From: Pseudescherichia sp031979925
GTDB lineage: Bacteria > Pseudomonadota > Gammaproteobacteria > Enterobacterales > Enterobacteriaceae
Direction of reading: 5' to 3'
Length of the DNA: 64,000 bases
Assembly: GCF_031979925.1 (NCBI RefSeq)
Contig: NZ_DALZFB010000003.1
Location: forward strand, 1-64,000
The notes below the pieces were generated by a model. It made no database searches. It saw only the letters and a list, made by a program, of their open reading frames with translations, and was not told where the DNA came from. This document shows positions 34,601 to 43,276 of the stretch, one piece after another (the first letter of the stretch is position 1; every line of letters starts with the position of its first letter). Both the position numbers and the translations under genes were made by a program.

Positions 34601-35368
34601 TCATTGCAGAAGATAGCAGAGCAGTTTCCCCAGGGCGGTATCGGACTCGACAATCTCCTCTACCGCCATATTCTTAAATGACCAGGGTGTCCATGAGTTG
34701 TGCAGTGAAATCATCTTATATTTCGCTGTTGCAATAATCTCTTCCGGCGCTACGCTATTTTCACCAAACCAGAAGTGTTTATAGGCCCCACAGGTATCGC
34801 TGCTGCTATTATAAACCGACTCCATAATATTTCCGCTGCTCGTCCGATCCACAATTTCATAAGTATTTGCATACTCATCTTTTTTCAATAGTTCACCCAC
34901 AATGGCATTGCCGACGTAATCCCAGCTTCTGACCGGAGGGAGTACCTTCATCTTTTCGCAGATAGCTTTATACCAGGCGGTTAAAACTGGATTATTGCTA
35001 CCCTTGCACCACATGACGGCGAGATGAATCGCTTTACGCTCCGGGTAGCCAAAGGCATGCAGCACGCGCGGGGGGCTTGCTTCGATTATCGGTGTGATAT
35101 CACCTGTCACGATAGTATCGGCATCAATAAAGAGTCCACCCAGCTTTGACAGTACGGCCACCGAAACCACGTCTGACTGCTGCGGCAGAGACAGCATCCG
35201 GAACGAGGCCATATCTATATCATTGCCAATATATTCGGCGATATTTTTATCATTAATTACAATAATATCAGCAGAGGGTATTAATTTTTCCCACGTTCTA
35301 ACACACATACGAATATAAACGGGTGTTTGTCTGTTTATAGGGGTAACCCAGTAGGTATACATTTTCAT
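34601..35368 (-). CDS. GT32-like glycosyltransferase with DXD motif
   Basis: 255 residues. The sugar-binding region SDVVSVAVLSKLGGLFIDADTI holds the metal-binding D82-x-D84, the mark of the Gly_transf_sug (OCH1-like, GT32) family used in capsule, O-antigen and some toxin proteins. No signal peptide or membrane anchor. It stands alone, away from any polysaccharide cluster, so acceptor and donor are unknown. Confidence 0.75.
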   Translation of the reverse strand: MKMYTYWVTPINRQTPVYIRMCVRTWEKLIPSADIIVINDKNIAEYIGNDIDMASFRMLSLPQQSDVVSVAVLSKLGGLFIDADTIVTGDITPIIEASPPRVLHAFGYPERKAIHLAVMWCKGSNNPVLTAWYKAICEKMKVLPPVRSWDYVGNAIVGELLKKDEYANTYEIVDRTSSGNIMESVYNSSSDTCGAYKHFWFGENSVAPEEIIATAKYKMISLHNSWTPWSFKNMAVEEIVESDTALGKLLCYLLQ

Positions 35369-35447
35369 GGCCGCTTTTCCTTAGCGAAAAAGAAGCCGAT
35401 ATATAGCAAAAAGCTTTCTTTTTTTAGGGAACAAAAATGCTAATGCT

Positions 35448-35489
35448 GACGCCTGCCCTTGTTTTGAAATATCTATTTCGGCAGGCGTC
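35448..35489. terminator. Inverted repeat after ydhS
   Basis: GACGCCTGCC and GGCAGGCGTC pair across a 22-base loop, 18 bases past the ydhS stop. It is a likely transcription stop, but the loop is long and no T-run is attached. Confidence 0.5.
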
Positions 35490-35507
35490 GCTTTTGTTAT
35501 GAGGGCG

Positions 35508-37118
35508 CTACAGCTCCAGTATCCGCAGCCGGCCCCGCGCCCGCGTGGCTGGCTGCGCGACTGCTCTGGCGATGGCCGCGCCGATCTCTGCGCAGGCGGT
35601 GATGCCCTGCACAAACGGCTGGTCATGCATCAGGTAGGGAATTGCGCCAAAAGCGATGCGCCCGCGCACGCTGGCAGGCTCCTGTAGCGTGTAGTCATCT
35701 CCGACCGCAGGGAACTCCTCTCCGCTGGCGGCAAGCTGCCTGCGCAGCGTCGGGAAAGGCAAGTCTTCCGTTTTCAGCGGCTTTTGTCCGCGCGCATCGA
35801 TAAAGACATCGTACCGATAGCGCTCGCCCTCAGCGAAGATGGTCGTCTGCTGCTCGCCGATCTCCATCTCGTAGTTCGGGCCGAGTGCAAGAACGCTAAG
35901 GATCCCGGCTTCGCGCAGAGCCAGCAATCGACGAATCGACTGGGAGGGCACGGCCGCATAGTTATCGATAAAGATCCGGGCGAGGCCAGCTTCGAAGCGC
36001 GTGCCGTCCTGCTCGTCAAGCCAGGGAACGATCGGTTGGATGGCTTCATGCAGGCGCAGAATGGTATAGCGCCACGGCACCGTCCGCCTGTCACGCTTGT
36101 TGCGCTCAACCTCATTCAGGTTGGCTTCTGCCCAGCGGAAGGGATCTTGTTTCTTACGGTCAGCAAACCAGGCCGCGAAAAAGCTGTCGGCATCCAGCGT
36201 GCTAAGAGCGATCTGCTCGCTCCAGAGCGGATCCGCCAGCGTCAGCTCTTTGACCATCAGCGCAAAAACGCGGTCGAGCAGGCCATCCGGCCCGGCGGCA
36301 ATCTCATTTTCAACTGCACTTTCGGTCACAACGGATAGTGGCTCGTAGGGGATAGGGCAGTAGAAATCTGCTTCCGGCAGGATCCCCGACCGCGACATAA
36401 GTACGATCTCTAGCGCCTTGCTGTCGGCGTCGAGGTTGAAGTGCAGACGCTTATCCTCGGTCTCAAAGAAGGTGCCATGCTGAATAGCGACGGCCATTGC
36501 GGCGTCGATGCCGCTCAAAGAGGTTCCCATCACACCGACCCGGCATGCAGGGATTTTGGCTTCCATCAACCCGGACCAGGGGCTGGGGAAATAGGTGCGC
36601 GTCGCGCTGCTCTCTTCCGGCCAGACGTGCCCGGTGGCAACGACCGCAAGATCGAACAGCTCCGCAGGCAGCGTATTCTCCGTCCACAGCCGAACGCCCT
36701 CTGGCGTGGCCTCAATATCGGTCACCAGACAGGATTCATGCACCTCTATCTCAAAGCCGAGCTGTCTCGCTTGCACTACCAGCGCCAGGAACTGGGCGCG
36801 GAAGTACTCACCGAGTAGAATACGCGGCAGAAACTGACGGACATGCAGGGACGACGCCTGCACGCCGTAGCGGGCGAGGTGCTCTTCGCTCAGACTGCGC
36901 AGCCAGTCAATATAAGTTGAGAAGATGGGCGGGATCTCAATACTGGCGATATTGGCCAGCATCATTCTTGAGTTCTCTTCGCTGCTGTAGGGCATGCCGA
37001 CGCCTGCCTCACAGGACTGCTCATAGATGGAAATGGAGAGTGGTGTGCTGTTTTTCAGCAGGGAAAAAAAGGTATAGATACCCGTCGGTCCTGCGCCGAT
37101 GATTGCAATTTTTTTCAT
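35508..37118 (-). CDS. ydhS: FAD/NAD(P)-binding protein YdhS
   Basis: 536 residues starting MKKIAIIGAGPTGIYTFFSLL, a Rossmann GxGxxG motif for FAD. A second dinucleotide site is seen near residue 195 (VGVMGTSLSGIDAAMAVA). The sequence follows remembered E. coli YdhS over the whole length. The reaction is unknown. In K-12 ydhS is elsewhere on the chromosome, so its place here is unusual relative to that genome. Confidence 0.85.
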   Translation of the reverse strand: MKKIAIIGAGPTGIYTFFSLLKNSTPLSISIYEQSCEAGVGMPYSSEENSRMMLANIASIEIPPIFSTYIDWLRSLSEEHLARYGVQASSLHVRQFLPRILLGEYFRAQFLALVVQARQLGFEIEVHESCLVTDIEATPEGVRLWTENTLPAELFDLAVVATGHVWPEESSATRTYFPSPWSGLMEAKIPACRVGVMGTSLSGIDAAMAVAIQHGTFFETEDKRLHFNLDADSKALEIVLMSRSGILPEADFYCPIPYEPLSVVTESAVENEIAAGPDGLLDRVFALMVKELTLADPLWSEQIALSTLDADSFFAAWFADRKKQDPFRWAEANLNEVERNKRDRRTVPWRYTILRLHEAIQPIVPWLDEQDGTRFEAGLARIFIDNYAAVPSQSIRRLLALREAGILSVLALGPNYEMEIGEQQTTIFAEGERYRYDVFIDARGQKPLKTEDLPFPTLRRQLAASGEEFPAVGDDYTLQEPASVRGRIAFGAIPYLMHDQPFVQGITACAEIGAAIARAVAQPATRARGRLRILEL

Positions 37119-37249
37119 TTTTTGTTCACCCGCTATTCTTGTTTTACCGCCTGTCCGTATGCCAGTCGGGCTGTATAAAACTAGTGTAGACCACGGGTGT
37201 TGAACATGAGGCCGGGTAAGCCAAACCGCTCCCCGGCATCAGAGCGGAA

Positions 37250-37810
37250 TTAGAAGCGGTAGCCAACGCCGACGTTAAAACCGTTGATAGAGCGGCTGCC
37301 GTCGATATCCACGTTAGTGCCTTCATAGCCAACGTTAATCGCCAACTGCTCGGTCGGGTTAAACTGCACGCCCGCGCCCCAGGCGAAATCGGTCGATTTC
37401 TCAGAGATGCTTTCACGCCCGACGTAGTAGTCGCCCGCGTTTACCCAGGTAGTATCGCCGTCGGCTTTTGTATGGGCAATGCCGCCCAGCGCGTACAGGG
37501 AAACATATTCGTTAATACGGTATGCCGGGCCAACCATCAGGGAGTAATATTTCACGTCGATGCTGTTATGCACCGCATCAGAGGCCACATAGTAATCCTG
37601 ATCGTCATCACCGCTCATATAGGTAAAAGAGCCGAGCACGCTGAGGGGAGAGTCCAGCTCATAGCGATATTGCAGGTTCACGCCGCGAATATCCTTAAAG
37701 CCTTCCACGTCGCTCTGCGCATAGCCAATAGAGAGCGTATTGCTCTCTGCCATTGCTGCGCCGCTCATCAGGCTGGCCGCTACCAACATCCCCAGAGTAA
37801 TTTTTTTCAT
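37250..37810 (-). CDS. Ail/OmpX-family outer membrane protein
   Basis: 186 residues with a 21-residue signal peptide (ending AAMA) and an eight-stranded beta-barrel pattern ending in the aromatic GVGYRF. The family (OmpX, Ail, PagC, Lom) serves in adhesion and serum resistance in pathogens. It is longer than OmpX, with extended loops. No PhoP or other box was recognised upstream. Confidence 0.85.
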   Translation of the reverse strand: MKKITLGMLVAASLMSGAAMAESNTLSIGYAQSDVEGFKDIRGVNLQYRYELDSPLSVLGSFTYMSGDDDQDYYVASDAVHNSIDVKYYSLMVGPAYRINEYVSLYALGGIAHTKADGDTTWVNAGDYYVGRESISEKSTDFAWGAGVQFNPTEQLAINVGYEGTNVDIDGSRSINGFNVGVGYRF

Positions 37811-38008
37811 TTTCCTGTTCCATTATCCATCCATTAAGGTGGCAAAATTGTTGGTTTTTTTAGCAGGGGATAAAAGGGGGAATAATCCTAAAGCATTGAT
37901 AATGTAAGTGAAACATACCCCCTAATCTGGTAGTTGCAGATTGGCTATCTTCGTGAGGCAAACCCAAAACTGAAAAAAGTGCACTTAACTAAAATCGCTC
38001 AAAAAAAC

Positions 38009-38028
38009 TACTGGATATTTGAACAGGG
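38009..38028 (+). promoter_or_regulatory. LexA-like box upstream of the antirepressor
   Basis: TACTGGATATTTGAACAGGG contains CTG-N10-CAG with the CTGGATAT left half seen in the E. coli ruvAB box. A TATAAT at 38034 follows within 6 bases, so bound LexA would cover the promoter. Confidence 0.65.
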
Positions 38029-38086
38029 ATTAGTATAATAATTACACAACCCAGTCGGGTGCTACAGTAAGTGAGTGGTGAAGCCT

Positions 38087-38797
38087 ATGATGATTCCATT
38101 TGAAAGCCTTAATTCTCTGGATCAATCGGCAACGATGAGTAGCCGTGAAATCGCTGCGTTGACAGGCATAACCCACGGTGAAGTAAAACGTATTGTAAAA
38201 AGCCTCGAAACGGCGCAGCGTTTATCTGAGCCGGTACGGGTGGCAATGTTTGAGCGGGATGGCGAAAGCTATCAGGAGTTTTTGCTGAACAAGCGTGACT
38301 CTCTGCTGGCCGTGGCGCGTCTGTCGCCTGGCTTTACCGCTGCCGCACTCGATCGCTGGCAGGAGCGCGAAAACAAAACCGCGTTGCCCGATTTTACCAA
38401 CCCGGCGGCGGCGGCTCGCGCATGGGCCGAGCAGTATGAGCAGCGCCAGAGAGCCGAGCAGCAGCTGGCACTCTCCGTCCCAAAGGCAGAGTTTTTTGAC
38501 CGTTTCGTTGAGGTGCAGGATTCGCTGGGTTTTCGCCAGCTCTGCAAGATGCTGAAGGTGAAAGAGCCGGAGTTCCGTCAGTTCCTGCTGGAGCGCAACA
38601 TCATGTACCGCGTTAACGGCACGCTGACGCCGCAGCTGCATCATCAGCAGGCGGGCTACTTCACCATGCGCTCCGGCGTGGGTGAAAACCAGCACACCTT
38701 CTCCCAGGCGCGTTTTACCGCCAAAGGGGTGAAGTGGGTGGCGGGCCTCTGGGCCGGTCATATTGCCACGCAGCCAAAAGGTGCAGCAGCGGCATAA
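38087..38797 (+). CDS. Phage-type antirepressor (Rha-like N-terminus, KilAC C-terminus)
   Basis: 236 residues from the ATG at 38087 (GTG codons at 38075 and 38078 are alternatives). Residues 10-90 look like a Rha/pRha DNA-binding domain (SSREIAALTGITHGEVKRIV), and 140-230 a KilAC domain (DSLGFRQLCKMLKVKE, QARFTAKGVKWVAGLW). In prophages such proteins inactivate CI-type repressors. No other phage gene lies beside it. A LexA-like box in its promoter suggests SOS induction, as for known LexA-controlled antirepressors that trigger prophages in trans. Confidence 0.78.
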   Translation: MMIPFESLNSLDQSATMSSREIAALTGITHGEVKRIVKSLETAQRLSEPVRVAMFERDGESYQEFLLNKRDSLLAVARLSPGFTAAALDRWQERENKTALPDFTNPAAAARAWAEQYEQRQRAEQQLALSVPKAEFFDRFVEVQDSLGFRQLCKMLKVKEPEFRQFLLERNIMYRVNGTLTPQLHHQQAGYFTMRSGVGENQHTFSQARFTAKGVKWVAGLWAGHIATQPKGAAAA

Positions 38798-38816
38798 GCC
38801 TGCGCTAGCCCCTCCG

Positions 38817-38852
38817 GCCCTTCGTCAGTACGCTGGCGAAGGGCTTTTTTTT
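38817..38852 (+). terminator. Terminator after the antirepressor gene
   Basis: Stem GCCCTTCG / CGAAGGGC followed by T8, a standard Rho-independent terminator. Confidence 0.88.
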
Positions 38853-39133
38853 ACCCCTTGTATCCTCTACATACCCCCTTTCTGCCTTAGTCCTTATTAT
38901 CAATCTTCACTTACCGGCGGCCTTGCCAACCTCCATACAGGCAGATCTGCGGCAAAAACGGTAAAAAGTTATAACGATTCCTAAAGGCAGGGCCATAACA
39001 ATACGATAACCTGTCTGTGGCAGATGAAGAGAATGGTTAAGGTGGCTTATAATACCGGGCGGAAATTGAGAATTTCATGCTTTCGCATTATTGTCATGAC
39101 CGAAAATATTGTCCTCGGCTAAAGGCAGGCCCC
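38853..39133. other. Intergenic region upstream of the diguanylate cyclase
   Basis: About 280 bases without a gene. The word CTAAAGGCAGG occurs at 38981 and again at 39119, where it serves as ribosome site of a short leader frame. No riboswitch fold was recognised. Confidence 0.4.
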
Positions 39134-39190
39134 ATGTTACGTAACCAGATCCCTTTTAGTGGGGGCAACGTTAGTATTAATCATGAATGA
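39134..39190 (+). CDS. Possible 18-codon leader peptide overlapping the diguanylate cyclase start
   Basis: ATG at 39134 follows AAAGGCAGG with good spacing and encodes MLRNQIPFSGGNVSINHE before a TGA that overlaps the cyclase ATG at 39183. The cyclase itself lacks a clear ribosome site, so it may depend on translation of this leader. Alternatively the N-terminus of the cyclase is frameshifted. Confidence 0.4.
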   Translation: MLRNQIPFSGGNVSINHE

Positions 39191-40505
39191 TGATAAGAAG
39201 CCATCTGATTCCAGCAGTGTCGATACACAGCATCTCATTGATCTACTTGATAACAATTCGGACTGGGTGTGGGAAGTTGATGCCCAGGGGCGTTATACCT
39301 GGTCTTCTAAAGTAGTAACCAGCCTGCTAGGGGTCTCGCCAGAAGAGGTGATTGGCTGTACCCCTTTTGACTTTATGCCCCCCGGCGAAGCCGAGCGCGT
39401 TGGTCGCGCCTTTGGTGAAATTGTCGCTAAACGTATCCCGTTCTCCGGGCTGGTTAACCGTAACCAACGTACTGACGGTCGAATTGTCGTGCTCGAAACC
39501 AGCGGTGTTCCGCTGTTTGATGAGCAGGGCGAGCTACGCGGCTACCGGGGCATTGACCGTAATATCTCCACCCTCGGCGAGCGCGTTTTACAGCTGGAGA
39601 CCATCTATGACATGACTCCCGTCGCGCTCTGTATGCTTGACCGGCTGGGACATGTGGTGATGTCTAACAAAGCGATGGCGCAGCTGATGGATAACGCTGC
39701 TGCCGCGGCCGCTAAAAGCCACATTGCCGACCTGATGCCGGGCTGCTGGCAACAGTTTCAGTCCGCTTTTGCTCTTGCCGACACCGGGGCAGAGATCCCC
39801 AGCCGTGAGATCGTCTGGCGCAAGCGCTGCTACGATACCCACTCCGTGCCGGTGCATGACGCGGCCGGTAATGTCATCGGGCTGTCGGTCACCTGGGTAG
39901 ATATCACCGAGCGCCGCCACGCAGAGCATAAGCTCGCCAGCGCCAATGCCATCCTGCAACGGCATGCCCAGCATGACCATCTTACCGGCCTGTTCAACCG
40001 CCGCTATATGGACGAATGTCTCTCTAACGCCATCACTAACGCCCTGGATGAGGAGTTTCCGCTCTCGGTCTGTCTGGCCGATATCGACTATTTCAAACAT
40101 TACAATGACACCTACGGTCATCAGGCGGGGGATGCGTGCCTGCGCACGGTTGCCGACGCGCTGGTGGCGGCCCGCCGTCAACCTGAAGATAACGTCAGCC
40201 GCTACGGGGGAGAGGAGTTTTTAGTGATCCTGCCGCGTACCGACAGCGCAGGGGCGCTGGCGATGGCGGAGAGAATGCGTGAAAGCATTAACGCGCTGCG
40301 TATTCCTCTTTCTGCCAGCCCAACCGGTTATCTGACTATCAGCATCGGCATAGCAACCCTTAACGAGTGCAGTATGGTGACCGAAGAGCGCCCGCTGCAT
40401 CTTATTGCCAGCGGCGTGATTCATCAGGCCGATACCGCACTCTATTCCGCCAAAAGACGGGGGCGCAACGGTGTCGTGGCGGCGGCAGCGATGCAGCGGG
40501 CGTAA
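39183..40505 (+). CDS. PAS-containing diguanylate cyclase
   Basis: 440 residues from MNDDKKPSDS. The first PAS domain covers ~15-130 (NNSDWVWEVDAQGRYTW), a second ~135-255 (MTPVALCMLDRLGHVV), and the GGDEF domain ~270-435 with the active GGEEF in SRYGGEEFLVILP. It makes cyclic di-GMP. The inhibitory I-site position five residues before GGEEF reads QPED instead of RxxD, so product feedback is probably lost. Redox or small-molecule sensing by the PAS domains is likely; the ligand is unknown. Confidence 0.88.
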   Translation: MNDDKKPSDSSSVDTQHLIDLLDNNSDWVWEVDAQGRYTWSSKVVTSLLGVSPEEVIGCTPFDFMPPGEAERVGRAFGEIVAKRIPFSGLVNRNQRTDGRIVVLETSGVPLFDEQGELRGYRGIDRNISTLGERVLQLETIYDMTPVALCMLDRLGHVVMSNKAMAQLMDNAAAAAAKSHIADLMPGCWQQFQSAFALADTGAEIPSREIVWRKRCYDTHSVPVHDAAGNVIGLSVTWVDITERRHAEHKLASANAILQRHAQHDHLTGLFNRRYMDECLSNAITNALDEEFPLSVCLADIDYFKHYNDTYGHQAGDACLRTVADALVAARRQPEDNVSRYGGEEFLVILPRTDSAGALAMAERMRESINALRIPLSASPTGYLTISIGIATLNECSMVTEERPLHLIASGVIHQADTALYSAKRRGRNGVVAAAAMQRA

Positions 40506-40522
40506 ACCAGGCCCTGATTCAA

Positions 40523-41068
40523 TCAATTTTCAGAACGGCCATCGGACGAGTAGCCCAGCTTGAAGAGCAGCGCGACGATGGCATATTTTACCGCCTGCGC
40601 GAGGACTTCGGTGCAGTCGCCGTCAAAGTGCTGAAGTGCTGAATCAACTTTATTACCCGGTAGCGCCCAGCCAAACCAGACGGAGCCGGCAGGCGTGCCG
40701 TCTTCGCCGCCATCCGGGCCGCCGTAGCCGCTAACGGCAATGCCGACATCCTCACCTGATACTCTCACCGCACCCGTTGCCATCTCCTCCACTGTGGCTT
40801 TACTGACGGCGGTATGTTTAGCAAGTGTCTCCGGGTTCACATTTAGCAGCGTCATCTTCGCTTCATCCGTAAAGGTTATAAATCCGCTGCCGAAAAAAGA
40901 AGGAGTGTCTTTCGCTGCACATAGCGTGGAGCCGAGCAAACCGCCGGTGCATGACTCCGCCGTGGTCAGGCGCAGTTTTTTGCTCGTTAAAAGATTACCC
41001 AGTTCATTTGCCAGAAAATCCAACGGTTTTTCCATGAATTGCTGGCAAAATTGTTGCTCTGTTGTCAT
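40523..41068 (-). CDS. CinA C-terminal domain protein (nicotinamide-nucleotide amidase-like)
   Basis: 181 residues with the CinA signature LTTAESCTGGLLGSTL near residue 40 and SGYGGPDGGEDGTPAGSVWFGW. PncC-type members deamidate NMN in pyridine nucleotide recycling. E. coli has several CinA-domain paralogues (PncC, YfaY, YdeJ); it most resembles the YdeJ type by stand-alone form. Convergent with the cyclase, no obvious operon partner. Confidence 0.82.
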   Translation of the reverse strand: MTTEQQFCQQFMEKPLDFLANELGNLLTSKKLRLTTAESCTGGLLGSTLCAAKDTPSFFGSGFITFTDEAKMTLLNVNPETLAKHTAVSKATVEEMATGAVRVSGEDVGIAVSGYGGPDGGEDGTPAGSVWFGWALPGNKVDSALQHFDGDCTEVLAQAVKYAIVALLFKLGYSSDGRSEN

Positions 41069-41267
41069 TGTTGGCTATTCCTTCTGTGCATCATGAATAG
41101 AACGAATCTTCTTAAGTATTGCAGCAAAATGTCGCACCAGGTTTTATGGCGAAAGAATACCGATTTTTCTGTAAGAAGAGTGCTGCAATGAGGGCACAGA
41201 GAGAGGCGTAAAGCCTTCACCGCAAGGTATACTGATTGCGTCACCTGTCGTAAAGGATCTGAACATT

Positions 41268-42488
41268 ATGATTTCTACACTGATTTACCGGAGCCGCCTG
41301 AGCCCCGACTTTGATGCGTCAAAGTTAGGCGAACTGGTGTGCCTGGCGCAGAGCCGCAACGCAGAGTTGCAGATCTCCGGTATTTTACTTTTCGACGGGA
41401 CCCATTTTCTTCAGGTGCTTGAAGGTCCGCTGGCAGATGTGAATAGTCTGTATGCCAAAATCAATCGCGATCTGCGGCACGATAATGTGGTTGAGCTGAT
41501 GCGCGATTATGCCCCCAAGCGGCACTTTGAAGACCCTGGCATGTCGCTGTTTGATCTCCGCTATGACAGCCCACGATCGGTGCTGCGCTCGGTGATTATC
41601 GCCGGGGCGCTGAAGTTCAATCTCGCCTGTGACGGGCGGGTCTATAAGTTTATTAAATCATTCCTGCGCGGCAGCTGGCGCGAACAGTACCCCACCCGGA
41701 ATGAGCCTGAACGCTGGGCGTTTGTACCCGTCGAGACGCCGCTGGTGCAAACCCTGCCGTTCCTGTTCCCCGATCAGCCATGCCAGTTCGCCATTCAGCC
41801 CATCGTGGAGCCGCTGCGTGGGCAGATTAGCTCTTTTGAGGCGCTGATCCGTAGCCCAAACGGCGGCTCGCCGCAGGACTACTTTGCTTCTATTCCACCG
41901 GACAAAATTCATGAGGCCGACCTCCTGTCAAAGGAGTGGGCATTTGCGCTGGCGAAACAAATTGGCATCGGCAGCCATAAGCTCTCAATTAACCTGCTGC
42001 CGATGTCGCTGGTCAACATTCCTGGCGCGGTGGATATCCTGCTGGCGCAGATCACCCGGCACGGGTTGGTTCCTGAGCAGGTGATTGTCGAGGTGACCGA
42101 AGACGAGGTGATCTCCGGCTACGACGAGTTTACCATCGCGATTATGCAGCTGCGTTCGGCGGGTATTGGATTGGCGATCGATGACTTCGGCGCGGGCTTT
42201 GCCGGACTGTCACTGCTTACCAAGTTCCAGCCGGGCGAGTTAAAGATTGACCGTAGCATCGTAACCGATATCCATCTGCATGGCCCGAAGCAGGCGATTG
42301 TTAACGCCATTGTGAAGTGCTGCGCCGAGCTGGAGATCAGCGTTGTGGCGGAAGGGGTCGAGAAGGTAGAGGAGTGGTGCTGGCTGGAGGCTGCCGGAAT
42401 CAAACACTTCCAGGGCTACCTGTTTGCCAAACCGGCCCTCAACGGCGTCGCGCCGGTCTGCTGGCCGGTAAAGCAGGTGAAGGCTTAG
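41268..42488 (+). CDS. Blue-light-regulated BLUF-EAL cyclic-di-GMP phosphodiesterase
   Basis: 406 residues. The N-terminal BLUF domain (1-95) has the flavin-proximal Tyr7 (LIYRS) and Gln49 (HFLQVLEG). The EAL domain (170-400) keeps the catalytic motifs FEALIRSP (E191), SINLLP, EVTEDEV, AIDDFGAG and VVAEGVE. This full set resembles Klebsiella BlrP1, an active light-stimulated enzyme, and differs from E. coli BluF, whose EAL motif is degenerate. It hydrolyses cyclic di-GMP. Its stop overlaps that of eutC by 4 bases on the other strand. Confidence 0.9.
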   Translation: MISTLIYRSRLSPDFDASKLGELVCLAQSRNAELQISGILLFDGTHFLQVLEGPLADVNSLYAKINRDLRHDNVVELMRDYAPKRHFEDPGMSLFDLRYDSPRSVLRSVIIAGALKFNLACDGRVYKFIKSFLRGSWREQYPTRNEPERWAFVPVETPLVQTLPFLFPDQPCQFAIQPIVEPLRGQISSFEALIRSPNGGSPQDYFASIPPDKIHEADLLSKEWAFALAKQIGIGSHKLSINLLPMSLVNIPGAVDILLAQITRHGLVPEQVIVEVTEDEVISGYDEFTIAIMQLRSAGIGLAIDDFGAGFAGLSLLTKFQPGELKIDRSIVTDIHLHGPKQAIVNAIVKCCAELEISVVAEGVEKVEEWCWLEAAGIKHFQGYLFAKPALNGVAPVCWPVKQVKA

Positions 42489-43276
42489 CCCTGGCAGGGC
42501 ACTGATCCCGCAAGGCGGGGTTTAACCCGCTCATGCAGCGCCGGGTTATCACTCTCATCTTTTAGCTTAACGCCAGTCAGGCGGCGTAAAAAAGCCTGCT
42601 CCAGCAGCCAGGCGAGCTTAAACGCGGCGGCCTCGTGGCTCAGCCCCTCCGGGCGGATGTTGGAGATGCAGTTGCGCTCTGAGTCCATACGGGCGCGCTC
42701 CGGCTGCCAGGTCAGGTAGACGCCCAGGCTGTCCGGGGACGACAATCCGGGGCGCTCGCCAATCAGCATCGCTACCGCTCTACTCTTCAGCGTCTCACCA
42801 ATCTCATCTCCCAGCGCCACTCGCGCCTGGTGCGCCAGGACTACCGGCCCGATGGTCAGCCCCAGCGTCTGCAGGTAGGGCAGCAGGGCAGTAATCAGCG
42901 CTACCGCCTGGCGATGCACCGCATGGGAGGAGAGTCCGTCGCCAATCACCAGCAGCAGATCGTGGGCGGGTACCCGGCTGGCCTGAAGTGCCTCGCGGCA
43001 CTCGTCGCTCAGCCTGCGTCCCAGATCCGGACGATTCAGGTAAATATGCCGATCCGCTGCGGCACTGTGGGCGTTCAGGGTTTGCAGGCCCAGCGCCGTA
43101 AGCTTCTGCGCCAGCGGCTCGCTGTCAAAAGGCTGGTGGACCGCGTCACGAGCCTGGGCGTGAGCAAGGCCGAAGCTGAGCACCTCCCGGGTCGGCAGGC
43201 TTGCACCGCTGCGCCCCAGGGCGATACGGGCATCGGTAAACTCGCGCAGCAGCGACCAGGCGTCAGGATGATTCAT
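42485..43276 (-). CDS. eutC: Ethanolamine ammonia-lyase small subunit
   Basis: 263 residues with the EutC core (RPDLGRRLSDE, VIGDGLSSHAVHRQA, MLIGERPGLSSPDSLGVYL). It pairs with EutB to form the adenosylcobalamin-dependent lyase converting ethanolamine to acetaldehyde and ammonia. Starts in the eutB stop (ATGA), so the subunits are translated together. Confidence 0.93.
   Translation of the reverse strand: MNHPDAWSLLREFTDARIALGRSGASLPTREVLSFGLAHAQARDAVHQPFDSEPLAQKLTALGLQTLNAHSAAADRHIYLNRPDLGRRLSDECREALQASRVPAHDLLLVIGDGLSSHAVHRQAVALITALLPYLQTLGLTIGPVVLAHQARVALGDEIGETLKSRAVAMLIGERPGLSSPDSLGVYLTWQPERARMDSERNCISNIRPEGLSHEAAAFKLAWLLEQAFLRRLTGVKLKDESDNPALHERVKPRLAGSVPCQG

Noticed and set aside
38981..39129. 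Cyclic-di-GMP riboswitch before the diguanylate cyclase
   Set aside because: The conserved GEMM core and receptor sequences are not present; only a short CTAAAGGCAGG repeat is seen.
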